Part shown: in pieces, positions 51,001 to 62,749 of the stretch
Layout: the number at the start of each line of letters is the position of its first letter
Position numbering within the stretch: the first letter of the stretch is position 1
NCBI GenBank assembly: GCA_035772785.1
Contig: JAOCPU010000001.1
Location: 2,976,001 to 3,040,000 of the forward strand
Reading direction: 5' to 3'
DNA length: 64,000 nucleotides
Source: Phlebiopsis flavidoalba
Taxonomy: Eukaryota; Basidiomycota; Agaricomycetes; Polyporales; Phanerochaetaceae
Made by a program: the position numbers and the translations under genes
Notes under the pieces: model-generated
The model's input: only the letters and a program-made list of their open reading frames with translations
The model's database searches: none
What the model was told of the DNA's origin: nothing

Positions 51001-51779
51001 TGGCAGCCGACTGACGAGAAATACCAAGAAACCCTCCAATACCTCGGCGAGCGCAAATATCGCCGCGCGCTCAACAAGCTCCAGAAGCTTGTGATACAGC
51101 GGCTGTTTGAGCTGAGCAAATTAAGCGTTGCCAACACCGGTACGTCTCGTCTCGATCGTTTTCTCACGCAGGCTGAGCTGGTGACATCATGCAGGGTACA
51201 AATTGAGGACACATCTCTCGAAGTCGCTCCAAGTAAGATGCAAGAGTATCAAGAGGGCCCTAGATGAATACAATGTCGCCGCCGCTGCAATGGACCCACC
51301 TCGGCCTCCTTTAGACTGGGAAGAGGTTTCCCACTATGGGTTCCTGGAGGAGTTCACGCTCTTGCAAGATACTCGGAATGATGTGCGCCAGAAAGAATGG
51401 GCCAAACCCGCGATGCGCGAAACCATCAAAATCTTATCGGAAGCTTCAGCACGCGCGCGAAGAGATCGATCGTCTGAACGTCGAGATCCCACGACTCCAC
51501 GCCGCCATCAGAGATGAAGAGATCCTGTTCCGGAATGCGTTGGCTAGCCTCGACGACGCCTCGAACCCGCTGAAGGGGGCGCTTGCCGATTTCATTACTC
51601 GGCGCGTCTCTATCAACCAGCACATCCTCTCTCGCATCAAACAGATTTACCAGCTCCCAGGATACACCGGCCCACGCGCTCCCGGCAAAAGCGGCGCGCA
51701 CGACTTTATGATCACAGCCTGCTGGGATTTCAGAACGCGTCAACCAGCGCCGTTGATGCAAGCACTATACTCTGACTAG
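48032..51779 (+). CDS. KDZ-family (Kyakuja-Dileera-Zisupton) transposase
   Basis: Cuts and moves the surrounding element. The start MVNVNKSNKKLGSSRRVVKS precedes introns at about 48224-48289 and 48471-48532. A Trp/Arg-rich segment (RRWKQRRLRELTSWDALIAP then LADRYLQFKYS) is typical of the family N-terminus. Then come KVAVSISTLELLYRIRQRKA, FSMEAFAKLLCDYYKV, VYVRVLREVDRRTRQILHWD and KLRFSRIIAIDSNNSLKRV, whose D matches the family DGNNSLKR motif (here DSNNSLKR). A low-complexity linker is followed by WAMFKESGIFASACRHGFIL, YPLAIMSKVLDTMGPDWICG, YDIGCSF (second D) and GMGIEDVETCERIFSGSNPL (catalytic E region). The C-terminal third is coiled-coil rich (QYDRITYEVVALETALGI, SARAREEIDRLNVEIPRLHA) and ends APLMQALYSD. 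The D-D-E set is therefore present. Frame shifts and stops occur between about 48700 and 50000. Confidence 0.9.
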
Positions 51780-53050
51780 TGCCCTCGCAGTGCAACCGCG
51801 CTCGATAAATCCCACCGATGTCGATCACGTCGGAGGCTAGTAGCGACAGCGGTCAGACCTGGACCAAGATTGACGATGAGATTGGGTGGGGACACCTGGA
51901 GGTGGAGGTATCAGTGTCGGAGTGGATGTGATCTTGTCGGAGCTCCGCCCTAGAAACCTAGTCGCACCGCCAAGTTTCCACGCGCGTCGCGAAGACGCCA
52001 TCATCCAGCCTTCGCTTGCGCGTTCTTTGATGTTCTTTCAATGATATGAATTCTCACCTATTCACACTGTGGCAGCAACCAAGCGAGAGTCCGAGAAACC
52101 TAGATTGCCAAGCAATCACGATAGAGACAGGTGGGAGAGGCTTCTGGCCGAATAGACGCAAAAAGCCCGGCCCCATTCGCTATGTTTGCAAAGATATTGC
52201 CGCGCTGATGGGGGAGGATGGAGATGATTTGGCCTTGCGCAAAAGACCGGCTGCGGTCTAGAGTCGCGTCAAAACTGAAGAGCTTAGATACAGGGGATGG
52301 GACGTCATTTCCGGAGCTTGCAATCCGCCGCTCGTCGTGCTACCGAGAACTGATGTCATCGGAGCACTGGATTGATGGAAAGTAAGTCCTTCGGCACAAA
52401 GCCGGACTACATCTCCATCAGGCACCCACCCCCCGCTGTCTTCGGGTTGAGTCTAGATATAGCTTCAAGACCCGAAAAGAGGTGATGAAGAAACTCTGAA
52501 GGGTAAGCGTAACAGGATGGTAAACGGGAGACGGCTGGTGTAGCAAGGACGCCGGCGACTTTGCGGGGGCGGGGGCCCTGTTGGGGCGAGGGCGAGGGCG
52601 AGGGCCAGAAACTAGCCCGTAGGAGAGCAAGTGGCGGGACGCTGGCACGTGGGCAGGTCAGCTTGCGCGAACGATCACTGCCGACGAGGGCACCGTCTCG
52701 GGACCACGGTGCTCACAAGCCGAGCCCTTGCTCGCACCGAAGCATTCTAGGGCCGAGTCGCCCTAGCTCCGCCCCTCACACCCGCCTCCCCTCCCTTCCG
52801 CCTAACATCTGGTGCCCGCGCACTTTCTCTCCTCGCATCTAATCTCCCCGGACAGGCGCAAAAGTCTTGCAGAAGATTATACGCCAACCGTGGGGACCGG
52901 GCGCGCCACTACAACGCCGCCACAATCAACCTCCACTGTCAGCTTGGCGAGGAGGGGACACTTGGTCGGAGTTGGCGCGTCTCTGGTCCCCCGCTTCATA
53001 CTCGTGGAGCCCGGAATGACCCCCACCCGTAGAGATGGTCCATACCGCAC
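51780..53050. other. Transposon interior downstream of the transposase
   Basis: About 1.3 kb with no recognised gene. One frame at 52046-52261 (+; SPRNLDCQAITIETGGRGFW ... DIAALMGEDGDD) is moderately protein-like. 52.5-52.85 kb is GC-rich with short gagggc repeats (cgagggcgagggcgagggc near 52590). Confidence 0.4.
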
Positions 53051-54286
53051 CTACGCCCTGGATACGCGAGCGCCATGCCCACCCGCCAAATCCCCCTCCC
53101 ACGCCGCCTCTCGCCTCCCCTCCCGGCCTCCCTTCCTGGCCGTCACGTCCCGTCTACTCTGCTGCCCCAAGGCGCTGTTTGCTCACTGCGCGACGGAGGC
53201 GAGAGAGTCTGTATGGGTGGGGGTCCGTGTCTGTCGGGAGGACCGGGCAATGAAGCACCCGGACAACGTGGGAAGCCCCCCCCCCGGAATGAGAGACATT
53301 CTGGGCGTGTGGCGCGTCTCCGGGCCGGAATTTGCCATCGTAGCCGCGAGGAGTCCACGTGTGGTGTCATGCTCGCGAAAGAACCTACGGCCCCTGAGTC
53401 AGAGCGGGCCCCGCGCCCGCGCTGCTCCTGCGCGCCGCCCCTCCCGCCGGTCGCTAACACCGGCCGCCCCTCCCATCTACTCTGGCCCGCCGTGCCCCTT
53501 TGCTCACCGTCACGCACTGAGGCGAGGTTGTGGGTGGGGGCTTTGTCATGTGGGGAGCAGGCGGGCAACGCCGCCACCGACACGGGCAGCTGGGGAGCGT
53601 GGAGCACTTAGGCGAGTAGCGCCTCTCGGGGGGGCCCGATGCTAATAGGTATCCGAGCCCTGGGTTCACGCTCGTACGGACGCCCTGAGCCGAGCGCTCT
53701 GCCTCGCCTCTCCCGCGCCCTCCCGCCGCCCTCCCGCCGCCCCTCCCGCCACCCCTCCCGCCCCTCCTGCTGCCACCTCCTGCTTCTCACGATAACCTTC
53801 ACACATAGGTAGGCAGTGTAGTGTATCCACATGTGATTTCAATGTATTGTAATAGCTATAATAGGCCCAAGTGCCATTAAATTACTAGTGCAAGAGATGC
53901 GAGGAGATAACATGCAGGACGGCGGGACAGTGGGGCGGAGGGGACATGGCGGATGCAGTGAGCGGAGTTGCGTGCGCGGAGATGGGGAAAAAAAGCGCCA
54001 GCCATCAGCGCGTCCAGGGGCAGCGCGATGATGGGCGGAAGGGCATGCAGCCATCAGCACGCGCGTGACGGATACGTGTGGCCGAGGCCGAGGCGGCACT
54101 CCAACGGCACGCACAAAGGGGACTTGGGGGCTGGGGGTGTTTCCCTATAGGGATAGTTTGCGGTTAGCTCCATGTGTAATTACGGTAGTCGCGGGCCCTT
54201 ATCAATCCATGCTCGCTAGGAATGCCGCACGTGGGGCGACTACGGCGTGCTTTACAAGGATTTGATTGATGTGAGATCGTGAGGTG
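53050..54286 (-). repeat. Right long terminal inverted repeat
   Basis: Reverse-complement partner of the left arm: gaggtg at 54281-54286 adjoins the target duplication, and ccctatagggatag, the cggtagtcgcgggccc block and the cctcccgccgcccctcc minisatellite mirror the left arm. The GC-rich part at 53.06-53.78 kb is only patchily alignable. Confidence 0.8.
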
Positions 54287-54294
54287 GTCTCGCG
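54287..54294. repeat. Right target-site duplication of the KDZ transposon
   Basis: gtctcgcg, identical to 42308-42315 and to the single empty-site copy at 61217-61224. Confidence 0.92.
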
Positions 54295-56260
54295 AAGGGA
54301 CGCAGGGAGGCAAAGGCGTGATACAAAAAAAACGGTCCAGGGGGGCCTTCTTTTGTCTATTCTCGAGTCTTCGAAATACACTTGGCGCCTGGATATCGGT
54401 CATACAGTGTAGCTTGAGGTGTGCTGTGTGGCGGACGGTATGACGCAGGACGGCGCGATCAGAGGGGCGCGGGTGTGCCGGAGGTTTTTTTTTCCCCATG
54501 GGGAAGGGCAGTATGCCGTAGGCCAAGGCCCGCCAAAGCTGCCCCACCTACGAGTGTATGGTGTCAAGAGCGTAGACGGCGAAAAACTTACGGAAGGGCA
54601 TGTCAGGTGCCTGGGCCGCCCTTCGCGATGTTTGATGGTGAGTTTTGCGCAGTGGCGTTCTACAAATGCTTGTGTTAGTCGAACAGGAAAATCAAGAATT
54701 TGTCGAAGTGGACGTCAGATGCTTGAGCCTGTACATAACGGGCTTTGATAGTTGCGCAGCGGCGCTCAGAAACAGATGTTGTGTCAATTGAACAGAAATG
54801 AAATACAGAGGAAGCACCGCGCCTGTCCAAAACCTTTCGAAGCACATATCAGGTGCCTGAGCCCTCTCGAAGGCCTTCACGACGTCCTGCGATCAGGCCC
54901 AACCCATTCCTACATCAGCTCAACAACCGAAAGCACAGGTCCAAGACTTACCGTACCGAAGCGAGTGTCACAGATGTCTGCAAAGTCTCGACGGCGGCCC
55001 TAACCCACAACTCCTCACAAACACATGAAGAGAGAAGCACAAACCTGGAAGCACATCACACTACTTACAAATGCTGTCCAAACCTTACCTATGCATACTC
55101 CCACCCCACGACATATACCACCTACACGTCCGCACCTTCGAAAAACTAAGTCAGTAGTGCGCACCTAAGGGCAATGATCGGTTACCCCTTACCACCCGTG
55201 CTGTTATTCAGAGCACCGCACATGGGAGACGGAGAGCAAGTTGCACGATAGGTCGCGGCGTGGTCTGCGAGCAGACACGCGGGTCACGCGCGTGCGGGGC
55301 TTGTACTCGGAGCACGTAGACCGTCCAGACGGTTGTGCCTGGCAAAGCGCTCGCAGTGTGCAAGTATGTTTTGGTACCCCAACGAAAGGTCTGACGGGCG
55401 GAGATATTGCGCGAGCGGGGGGAGATGTGACTGCGCTCGTGACCACGCCCTGCTGTCGCGCCGTCGGTCTCGGAGCCCGTCGCGGGGATCCTCGAGGACG
55501 ATCAAAGGAGCGCGCCATGGGACCGTCATGTGCGCAGAAGGAAGTCCGACGCGGGGAACGCGCGTGCGGCCGATCGTGATGGTACGGCGCGCGAGAAGAA
55601 GAACGAGGTGGGTGAGATTAGATTCGGACACAGCGTGTGTGCATGTGGGGTCCGCGGGGTATGAGAGCGCGTCTGTGTAGGGGTGCAAGTGAGAAACGCG
55701 GGGAAGAAGCTATTGAAAGAGATGGGTGATAGGAGATTTGGTATGTGCGCTGGGAGTCCTGAACGAGTAAAGCCCGTTTCTGGAGCGGAGGTGCAGGCCT
55801 GTTGCGCTTGTGGGACATCCTAGACGGGCCGTTGGAAGAGATGCGCCGTTACGTCGGGTAAAGCGTGCACCAGGGGTCACGAAGTGCAAGGTTTCTATAC
55901 CAGAAAATCGCTGTTTTGTACGATCTGGCCGAGGGACGTCTGAGCGAAGTCCTGGCTCATTCAGAAGCAAGTAAGATACGTATGAACCCTAGACTCAAGG
56001 TAGACATAGACGTAGCCAGGAAGCCAGGACTTCCCTGTGCGCCGCGGGTGTCGTATGCCGCCACCCTGTCCTGAGTCGCGGTTGGCAAGGAAAGCCCGCA
56101 TCCAGCAGTCTCCCGAGTCACGCTGTGGCAAGCAGGCATGCTGTGCAAAGGGCCCGAGGGGGTCTGTGAGCACTTGCTGTTCTAGCTTTCAAAGCGATGG
56201 ATGATTAGATCTTAAGGCAACCGGTGATAGAGTCCGAGGACGTACCAGTCCGGAAAAGCG
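54295..56260. other. Second part of unit X, no gene recognised
   Basis: Aligns with 61225-62560 of unit Y. It contains three loosely conserved tandem segments (54.59-54.87 kb) with gtcaggtgcctg / gtcagatgcttg and ttgcgcag(t/c)ggcgttc motifs. Splice-donor-like cttac motifs facing the minus strand occur near 54586 and 54948, and both are kept in copy Y, but I cannot build a protein from them. Confidence 0.45.
54598..54875. repeat. Degenerate ~120-bp tandem repeats, also present in copy Y
   Basis: catgtcaggtgcctgggcc (54599), cgtcagatgcttgagcctg (54713) and atatcaggtgcctgagcc (54846) recur about 115-130 bp apart, separated by gcgcag(t/c)ggcg blocks. The matching series in copy Y is near 61515, 61615 and 61755. 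Confidence 0.6.
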
Positions 56261-58033
56261 CGTTTCCTCAATCGGAGACGTGCCTGAGCGCGCCTCCAAT
56301 CCCTCTCGGGAGGAAGGTATTATCCCAGAGCCAGCTCTCTCTATTCCGGTGGCAGAAGCCCGATGCAGGGTGTAGGACCCCCTGCGCCGGCGGCGTCTGA
56401 ACGCCGCACGAACGGCATCTCACACATCTCCAGAGGTGTTGCGTGTCCTGCGAGCGGCATGGGTCCGAGGGGTGTGTGGACAAGCGAATAAATGGCGACG
56501 TGATAGCAAAGCGATAGCTGATGATATTGTGTGTTAGAGAAAGTGAAGCAGCAAAAGAGAAATCACCTTTCTACAAGAGTGTCGGACGCCTGAACTTGGC
56601 CGACTCGGGAGCGAACGCGTCGCATCTTGCGCACACCCCCCGACCGCGACAAAAACCAACACCGTCCAGAGACAAGACACCACTCGCGCCGCGTCAGTCG
56701 TCCCCGAAACGGCAAAACGGCCACCTCACGCCGCCGCCGGAACGGCGCGCCACGTTCAAGTTCGTGTCTGCACTTGGGGCGATAAACCTGGCAAAAAACC
56801 TCTCTGTGGCGCTTGCTCTCTCTGTGGCGCCACGTTGGGCTCGTCGAGGGAGCCCCCGAGGGCGTCGGGCCTGGTCAATCTAGTGCGATTGAAGGCAAAA
56901 AAGCGCATGTTCCATTTGAGGAAGAACAGCTTGAAGGCGCAGGGGTAGGCGTGGGTTTGGTGTGGGCGTTGTGAGGCGTGGTGGCGACGAAGTGCGGCGC
57001 TGTGGGCTCTCCCGCGCTTTAACATTGTGCTCCCTATCGAGTGGGCGATCTCCTATTAGCTCGTAGACGCAGGAGCAGGAGAACATGCACACAGCTCACA
57101 AGTAGGCTGGTTGTGACCGTGGGCGGACGACGTGAGGCGGTGTTCACACGTCACGCTCTGTCTGCTTTGTGACTAAGGTGGGTCGGGACACCGTGACACA
57201 CCATCAAGTTTTCGTCCTTTTCTCTTTGTTTTACTCTTGTTCGGTACCAGGGAGCAACCGAGTACTATGTCTGAACTAAAAATGGATCATAATCCCAACC
57301 TAAACATGTCACGTAGGTCGAGCCGCACCCTGCCGCACCGTCGAGAGGTTCCAAGTCCCTCACCACTCGGCGGGTCGCCAGTGAACGACGAGAGCGGTCG
57401 TGGTCTGGCTGCAGCTTCCACACCCTTGTGTAGATAGCGCCTGCATCCGAACGTCGTGCGCGTGCCGCAGCCCCCATAGGTGCCCGTACCACAGGTATCC
57501 CACATGGCGATGGAAATCAATCATCCTAGTACGTGTTGGCGTTATGAATGAGTTCGCTATATTGCAAGCTGACATTGGAACACATCTTCTGCTAGTATAA
57601 GCCATCTCTTCCTCGTGCTAGTTCCGTGAGCTTGGAACGACATGCAGTCAACGCTGAGTAGGTTTCATCTAGTCTGTATGCAGTGAAACCCATGCTTATT
57701 GGGTTCAGCTCGCACAGCCAATACACAGCGACCATACGATAGGGGGCTTCTTCGAAGAGCTTACTCCTAGTATCTGAAACTTGGAAACGGGAGATTGCTA
57801 CGGACTGTACGGCAGCGCAGAGCCCACGGGTCAGCCTGAGTGTTGACCTGTATTGGGGTCCCCGTGAGTCGGGGGATTAAACCAAAAGGTATATATCGTG
57901 TAGATTATAAGGCCCTCCTCCGCGGAGGAGCAGGTTTGAGACGGCTCAAGAGAAAGGTTGAGCGGTGCACCAGGATGTCAACCCCTACAGTGAGCCTCTC
58001 TGCTCCTTAGATTGTATATCCTTGACCCTCAAG

Positions 58034-59712
58034 ATGGTACCTTCTAGCAAAATGTCTAGCGAGGAGCGCGCTGCATATCGGATACCGAATGAAATTCTCG
58101 ACAAGATAGTACAAGCTGCAAATTTTCGATTCTTAAAGCACATTACACGCCTTGAAGATGTCAAGATAACAGTCTTGCTCAGCCTACCTTGTCTGCTCAC
58201 GATGGGGCTCAATCTGCCGGCCTTACATTTGGCAAGCAAGATTGTCATTAGATCTGGGGGCACGCCAGACGCCACCACGCGCTATGCGCTATCCTCGACA
58301 CAGTTCCTCGCCGTTCTGACTCATGTGTTTTCGCTCGTCATCCAATCAAGGATCTCATACACGACCTTGACTTATCGGTTGAACCATGGTCAGCGCCCAG
58401 CTCAAGGAGCCCCCTTGGTTCCACCGCGTACGTGCGTGCGACATTCTTGCCGGAAGACTGACACACACTCCTCATACACACAGCTCCATTTTTTACATGG
58501 TCGTTTCAGCAAAGCCCAAAGGCCTGCAGGGCAGACGTTTCGGACTGAGTGGGCGGCTCGGTCCTTCTTCCCCCAAACTTGCCGCGAACTGCCTGCCTAA
58601 CATTTAGCGTCTATCCGTGACTGAACTGGTGGTGAAGAAGCTTCTCCAAGATCTGGTCTCTGTTTCAAAAGTCCGCCCTCGCGATGCGCTGCTGCGCTTC
58701 TTGCCACAGCTCCTCAGCTCCGGCGTATAGAATTTCGGTTAGGACACACAGAACTTCTTCCGAGCGCCGACGCACCTTCCACGCCATCGCTAGCATTGGA
58801 AATAGCAACTTGCATTATCTCACGGGTCGGATGGACAGCTGGTAATGCATGCCGACTTTGTGGCTTCGTTGCTGCCGCCTCTGATCACGGATCACACGCT
58901 CACGTCCAAATGTCTCTTGATGCTGCTGGGCGCTTCAGGACTCTTGCGTATGTGCAAGAATCCGATCTTCATTGCAGTCATTTGCGCGGTAGTGAGGGCG
59001 AAATTTCTAATTCGATAAAAAAACATGAACCTATTAATAAAGTCAAGATCGCCTTATGGCCACCTTGGATTGAGTTGGTGCGTCGGGATGACACCGGTAC
59101 TGACCTGTACGCTGGTTTGTCCCTACCCCTTTAGTACCCTTGATTTCGCGCTGCGTGCCGACTGACATCTTTCTGCTCTTAGTTGACCTTCTAATTGAGA
59201 CGACTGACCAGCAACCCAGCGCTGCATGTTTCAATTTACTACCAGACACCAAGCACCAGCAGCACATCTCAAAGCTCTGTCAACCCAACTCCGCACCGGA
59301 TTGTCAACATTGTCCGGATTCAATTTCAATTCTTCCCTGATTTGCATGTATTTTGTGAAATGGGACACGGCGTCTTGGGGAGCACTTGATAGGCCTCCCA
59401 ACCCTCCAGCGCATTTCTTTTGAGTGTTTGAGACTCAGATCCGACATCGGAGATTTTATGAAGAGACTCAGGCCGGAGCACAAATTGAAGCTCATGTCGA
59501 GCGAATCCCCGAAAGTTATATTCGACACCAAAATCGACATTCGGAACAACGAAGACAAGACATGTAAAGCCTATTTTCGCGACCACTGCCTTCTCAGATA
59601 TATAGCGGGGAATTGCTCTTCCGGGGCGGGGAAGGCTCGGAAGCGGGAGGAGGATACGTCGAGTGAGAGAGGTCATCCAGGAGACAGGTGGGCTCATTAT
59701 CAATGCGTTTAA
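58034..59712 (+). CDS. F-box-type protein, copy 3 (probably damaged)
   Basis: Paralogue of the gene at 39447, inside duplicated unit Y. The start MVPSSKMSSEERAAYRIPNE leads into EILDKIVQAANFRFLKHI, an F-box N-terminal half. The LSLPCLLTMGLNLPALHL segment corresponds to LVCSRWAQIRRPYIW in another frame. Then AICAILDTV-like and KDLIHDLDLSVE-like remnants, LKEPPWFHRVRACDILAGRL, RSFFPQTCRELPA and finally LPTLQRISFECLRLRSDIGD, KVIFDTKIDIRNNEDKTCKA. Compared with copy 2 there are more frame changes and some deletions (for example around 58650-58850), so a pseudogene is likely, though sequencing indels contribute. Confidence 0.45.
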
Positions 59713-62700
59713 CTTCTCTCAAAGCTAACCTGCTGTGTTTCAGAGGGTGAGACAGGCCAATTAGCGTAGTCCTCGGCTAAGCTCACGAAAGTCCTGCTCA
59801 ATATTTTTCACCATGTCTTGTTTGATGTATCGAGGCTAAGGACGCTAAATCGCTCACACTGACGAAATGATCCCCTAGTATACACGTCTGCGGGAAAGGC
59901 TAGCTAAAAATAACAGGTCCGATAAATGACATGCGTTGCGATTCGCATATTCCTATGTTATTCCCTGTGGCGTAGTTCCTAATTCACCGTGCAGAGCCAG
60001 AAATGAGAAGATAACAAAGCCGATCGCAGCCGTGTACTCGCTAACGCTCTGAGCTGTACAAAACAGAGCGAGCGATGCGTTTGTCATAATCAGACTGAGA
60101 GCCGTCGGACGCGTCTCAAAACTCGCATGACTCATTTCGAGCACAACCATCCTACTCATAAGCAGCCACACAAACTAAATACATTCGGTAACGTACAATA
60201 TAAAACGCACTCACACCCGTGGGAACATCCCAACGCCACGAAGCAACCGCACCGCGCGCGGCCTCAAAGAGGCCCCCTCGTCCCACCCGTCCCCCGCCGC
60301 TGCCCTACCCACACCAACTCACCGGCAGCCCGCACCGCACCCGAGAATTAAAGCATCCACCGGCATCCCAAGCGCAGACTCCACCATTCATCGACGACAG
60401 AGATCGCGCACTGGACCGGTCCGCAATGCCCCTGGGGGACATAGAGCGACAGCTGCGCTGGCGTGCGGCGCGGGAGCCGGGCACTCGCTGAGGGGGCTGT
60501 AGGTCGGATCTGCGTTGTTAGGGTTGTGGGTTGCGTGGCTTGGCTGGCGTTGTTGGGGGCGAGGTGGGGTGTGGAGCTCGAGCCGCGGGAGGTCGTGCGA
60601 TGGGGTGTACGCGTCGCGAGGGGGAGGTGGGCCCTGCAGTCGGCGCGGAAAAAGCATCGAGAGGGAGAGCGCGTTTGAACACCGGTGCGCATCCTGGGAT
60701 GAAAGACAAGGAGGCGGCTCACATCGCGACGACCCTGCAGGGAGCCTATTATACACCGTTCTCATCCCTCGTCTCGCACCGGTGCTCCGGCATCCACAGC
60801 ACGGACACAACACCCGAGGTGGACGCAGGCCGGCGACAAGCATGGAGAGCGGCGATTGTCGCGGATGCGCGGGCGCGAGGGAGCGAGGGCGGTCTGATGT
60901 ACCGGCTGCTGCTCCTGCTTCGTTTCAGTTTCGTCTCGGCTCGGCGCGGAGCATACAAGTAAGGGGCGTCCGTCAATGAAAACAAGAGCGCCTTCCGCTC
61001 CGCTGCGGCGGGGGCGCGTGTGTGTCGGGATGCTGCGCCTGTTCAGAAGAGCACGAGATGGTGAGAATCTGCACGAGGACGGTGAGAGCGGCGTGAGCTC
61101 CATCGGGCGCAGATAACCTGCACACCACAGCTAGGGACGCGCAGCGAGATGCGAGGACAGGATACCCGGGGGGTCCCGCCGCACGCCGCCCAGAGACTGT
61201 GAAGGCTCCTGATGTAGTCTCGCGAAGGACGCAGAGGGGAAGCAGGCGTGACCACGAGAAGGCTCCAGGTCCTTCTTGTCTTCGATATACATGTGCGCCT
61301 GGATATCGATCGTACAGGCTGAAGTGTGTTGTGTGGCGAGGTATGACGCCAAGGGGCGGGATCAGACTCTCGAGGGTGTCGTTGGGCGCGGTTGGTGCTG
61401 AGATTTTACCCCATGGGGAAGGGCGGCATGCCGTGAGCCAAGGCCCGCCAAGCTGCCCCGCCTATGGACGTATGTGTCAATAGCACAGGATGAGAGGATA
61501 ACTTACGGAAGGGTATGTCAGGTGCCTGGGCCACCCTTCACGATTTTCGATGGTGGGTCTTGCGAAGCGGCGTTCTACTACAAATGCTTTGTGCCAAGTA
61601 AAATAAGGAGTGGACGTCAGATGCTTGAGCTTACTTACACGACGACGTATGATTGTAAGCTTTGCGCAGCGGCGTTCTACAGATTCTTGTGTCAGTCAAA
61701 TGGTAATTGAATAGGAAGGAGGCACCGCTTGTTCAGAACGTATCGAAGTATATGTCAGGTGCCTGTGCCCCTCGAAGTCCTTCGCAACGTCTGCGATCAG
61801 GCCCAACCCGTTTCTATGTCCATTGACCAGAGGAAGAACAACTCCAAAACTTACCGAAAGCGCAAGTCAGCTCCCTTCGCGAGCTTAACGGCGACCTTAC
61901 CCACAGCGCCCTATAAACACATGAGAGGAAGCACAAATCTCACTACAAATGCTGTCCAAACCTTGTACTCGTCCCGCCCAAAATGGTCCTCTAAGTCCCG
62001 TCCCAAAATAAGTCACGCGCGCGCACCCAAGCAATGATCGCCCCCTTACCCGGTGTCGTTGTGCCTCCCGGGAAAGCTCCCCCGCGGGGGGCGCGAGCTC
62101 CGAGTCGCGAGCGGCGCGGGTCAACGCGCGCGGGGCTTTTACTCGGAGCACGTAAATGCGCACCGGGACGCTGTCTGTCTTCGCGGCGCCCATTACTGTC
62201 GAGCTTGGACATGTGAGGAGCGCGTGACCGTCGGTCTCGAGCCCCGTCTCGGACGATCGAGGGGTTCATTGTGGCTTCCGACACGGCCGATCGTGTTCGC
62301 GCGAGAACAAACGAGGTGGTTTGGATTGGGTCGGGCGTGCAGGGGTTTGGGGGGTATGGGAGTGTGGAGTGGACACCGAGTGTGGCGTGCAGGAGGGGCC
62401 TATTGAGACGAGATGAGATAAGATCGGTGTGTACGCTGGGAGGACTAAGCGAGGAAAGGGGCCGTTTCGAGAGCGTGCAGGCCTGCCTATATCGTGTGAC
62501 ATGAGAGCTATTGAAGAGATGGATGATTAGATTGAGACAAACGTGGTGTAGGCGTACTAACAACGTCGTCTTTCCACGACGTTCGAGCGCGTCTCCTGTG
62601 CCCGTTCGGAGAGACGAAGTCCTCCAAACGCAGCGCGCACTTTAGTACGTCGCCCGGAGGTAGAAGCTCGCGAAAGGGAAACCGCGCCTGCCTGCTGCGC

Positions 62701-62720
62701 AGGTCCGAGGCGTAGGAGAC
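59713..62720. other. Non-coding remainder of unit Y
   Basis: No gene recognised. Frames at 60388-60985 and 61991-62563 overlap on both strands and are not conserved in reading frame with the matching parts of unit X. The segment contains the empty transposon target at 61217-61224 and the degenerate tandem repeats near 61515-61760. Confidence 0.45.
61217..61224. other. Unoccupied paralogous target of the KDZ transposon
   Basis: A single gtctcgcg flanked on the left by ccacagctagggacgcg ... ctgtgaaggct and on the right by aaggacgcagagg, matching both flanks of the insertion in unit X. Confidence 0.9.
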
Positions 62721-62749
62721 ACCCAAGACACAAACCCATCACTACATGT

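Larger units (their letters stand above)
42316..54286. mobile_element. Complete 12-kb KDZ-type DNA transposon
   Basis: An 11,971-bp element bounded by inverted ends (cacctc...gatctcacatcaatcaa on the left, its reverse complement on the right) and by a perfect 8-bp target-site duplication. It carries a KDZ transposase (48032-51779, +) and an unidentified multi-exon gene or gene pair (44236-47840, -). The two gene sets diverge from a 191-bp intergenic region. Terminal inverted repeats are about 1 kb long and contain GC-rich minisatellites. Unit copy Y shows the same target without the insertion, proving the boundaries from sequence alone. Zisupton-related elements are, to my knowledge, reported with 8-bp target duplications, which agrees. 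Whether the element is still active cannot be told, because the transposase frame is interrupted as read, like most genes in this window. Confidence 0.9.
37850..56260. repeat. Tandem segmental duplication, copy X (split by a transposon)
   Basis: Copy X runs from about 37850 to 42315 and resumes at 54287 to about 56260, roughly 6.4 kb without the insertion. It matches copy Y (56370-62720) in the same order and orientation. Shared landmarks: cgccgcacgaacggc (37891 / 56402), tccctcaccactcggcgg (38879 / 57356), the F-box gene (39447 / 58034), ggatgacaccggtact (40347 / 59086), ccacagctagggacgcg (42221 / 61131), gcctggatatcg (54388 / 61291) and actcggagca (55305 / 62140). Similarity covers coding and non-coding DNA alike, with many small indels. 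Confidence 0.85.
56370..62720. repeat. Tandem segmental duplication, copy Y (uninterrupted)
   Basis: Intact companion of unit X, in direct orientation, with the same order of landmarks from the cgccgcacgaacggc block to the actcggagca and gaagagatgg(a/g)tgat blocks. It keeps one gtctcgcg at 61217-61224 where X holds the transposon. Confidence 0.85.
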
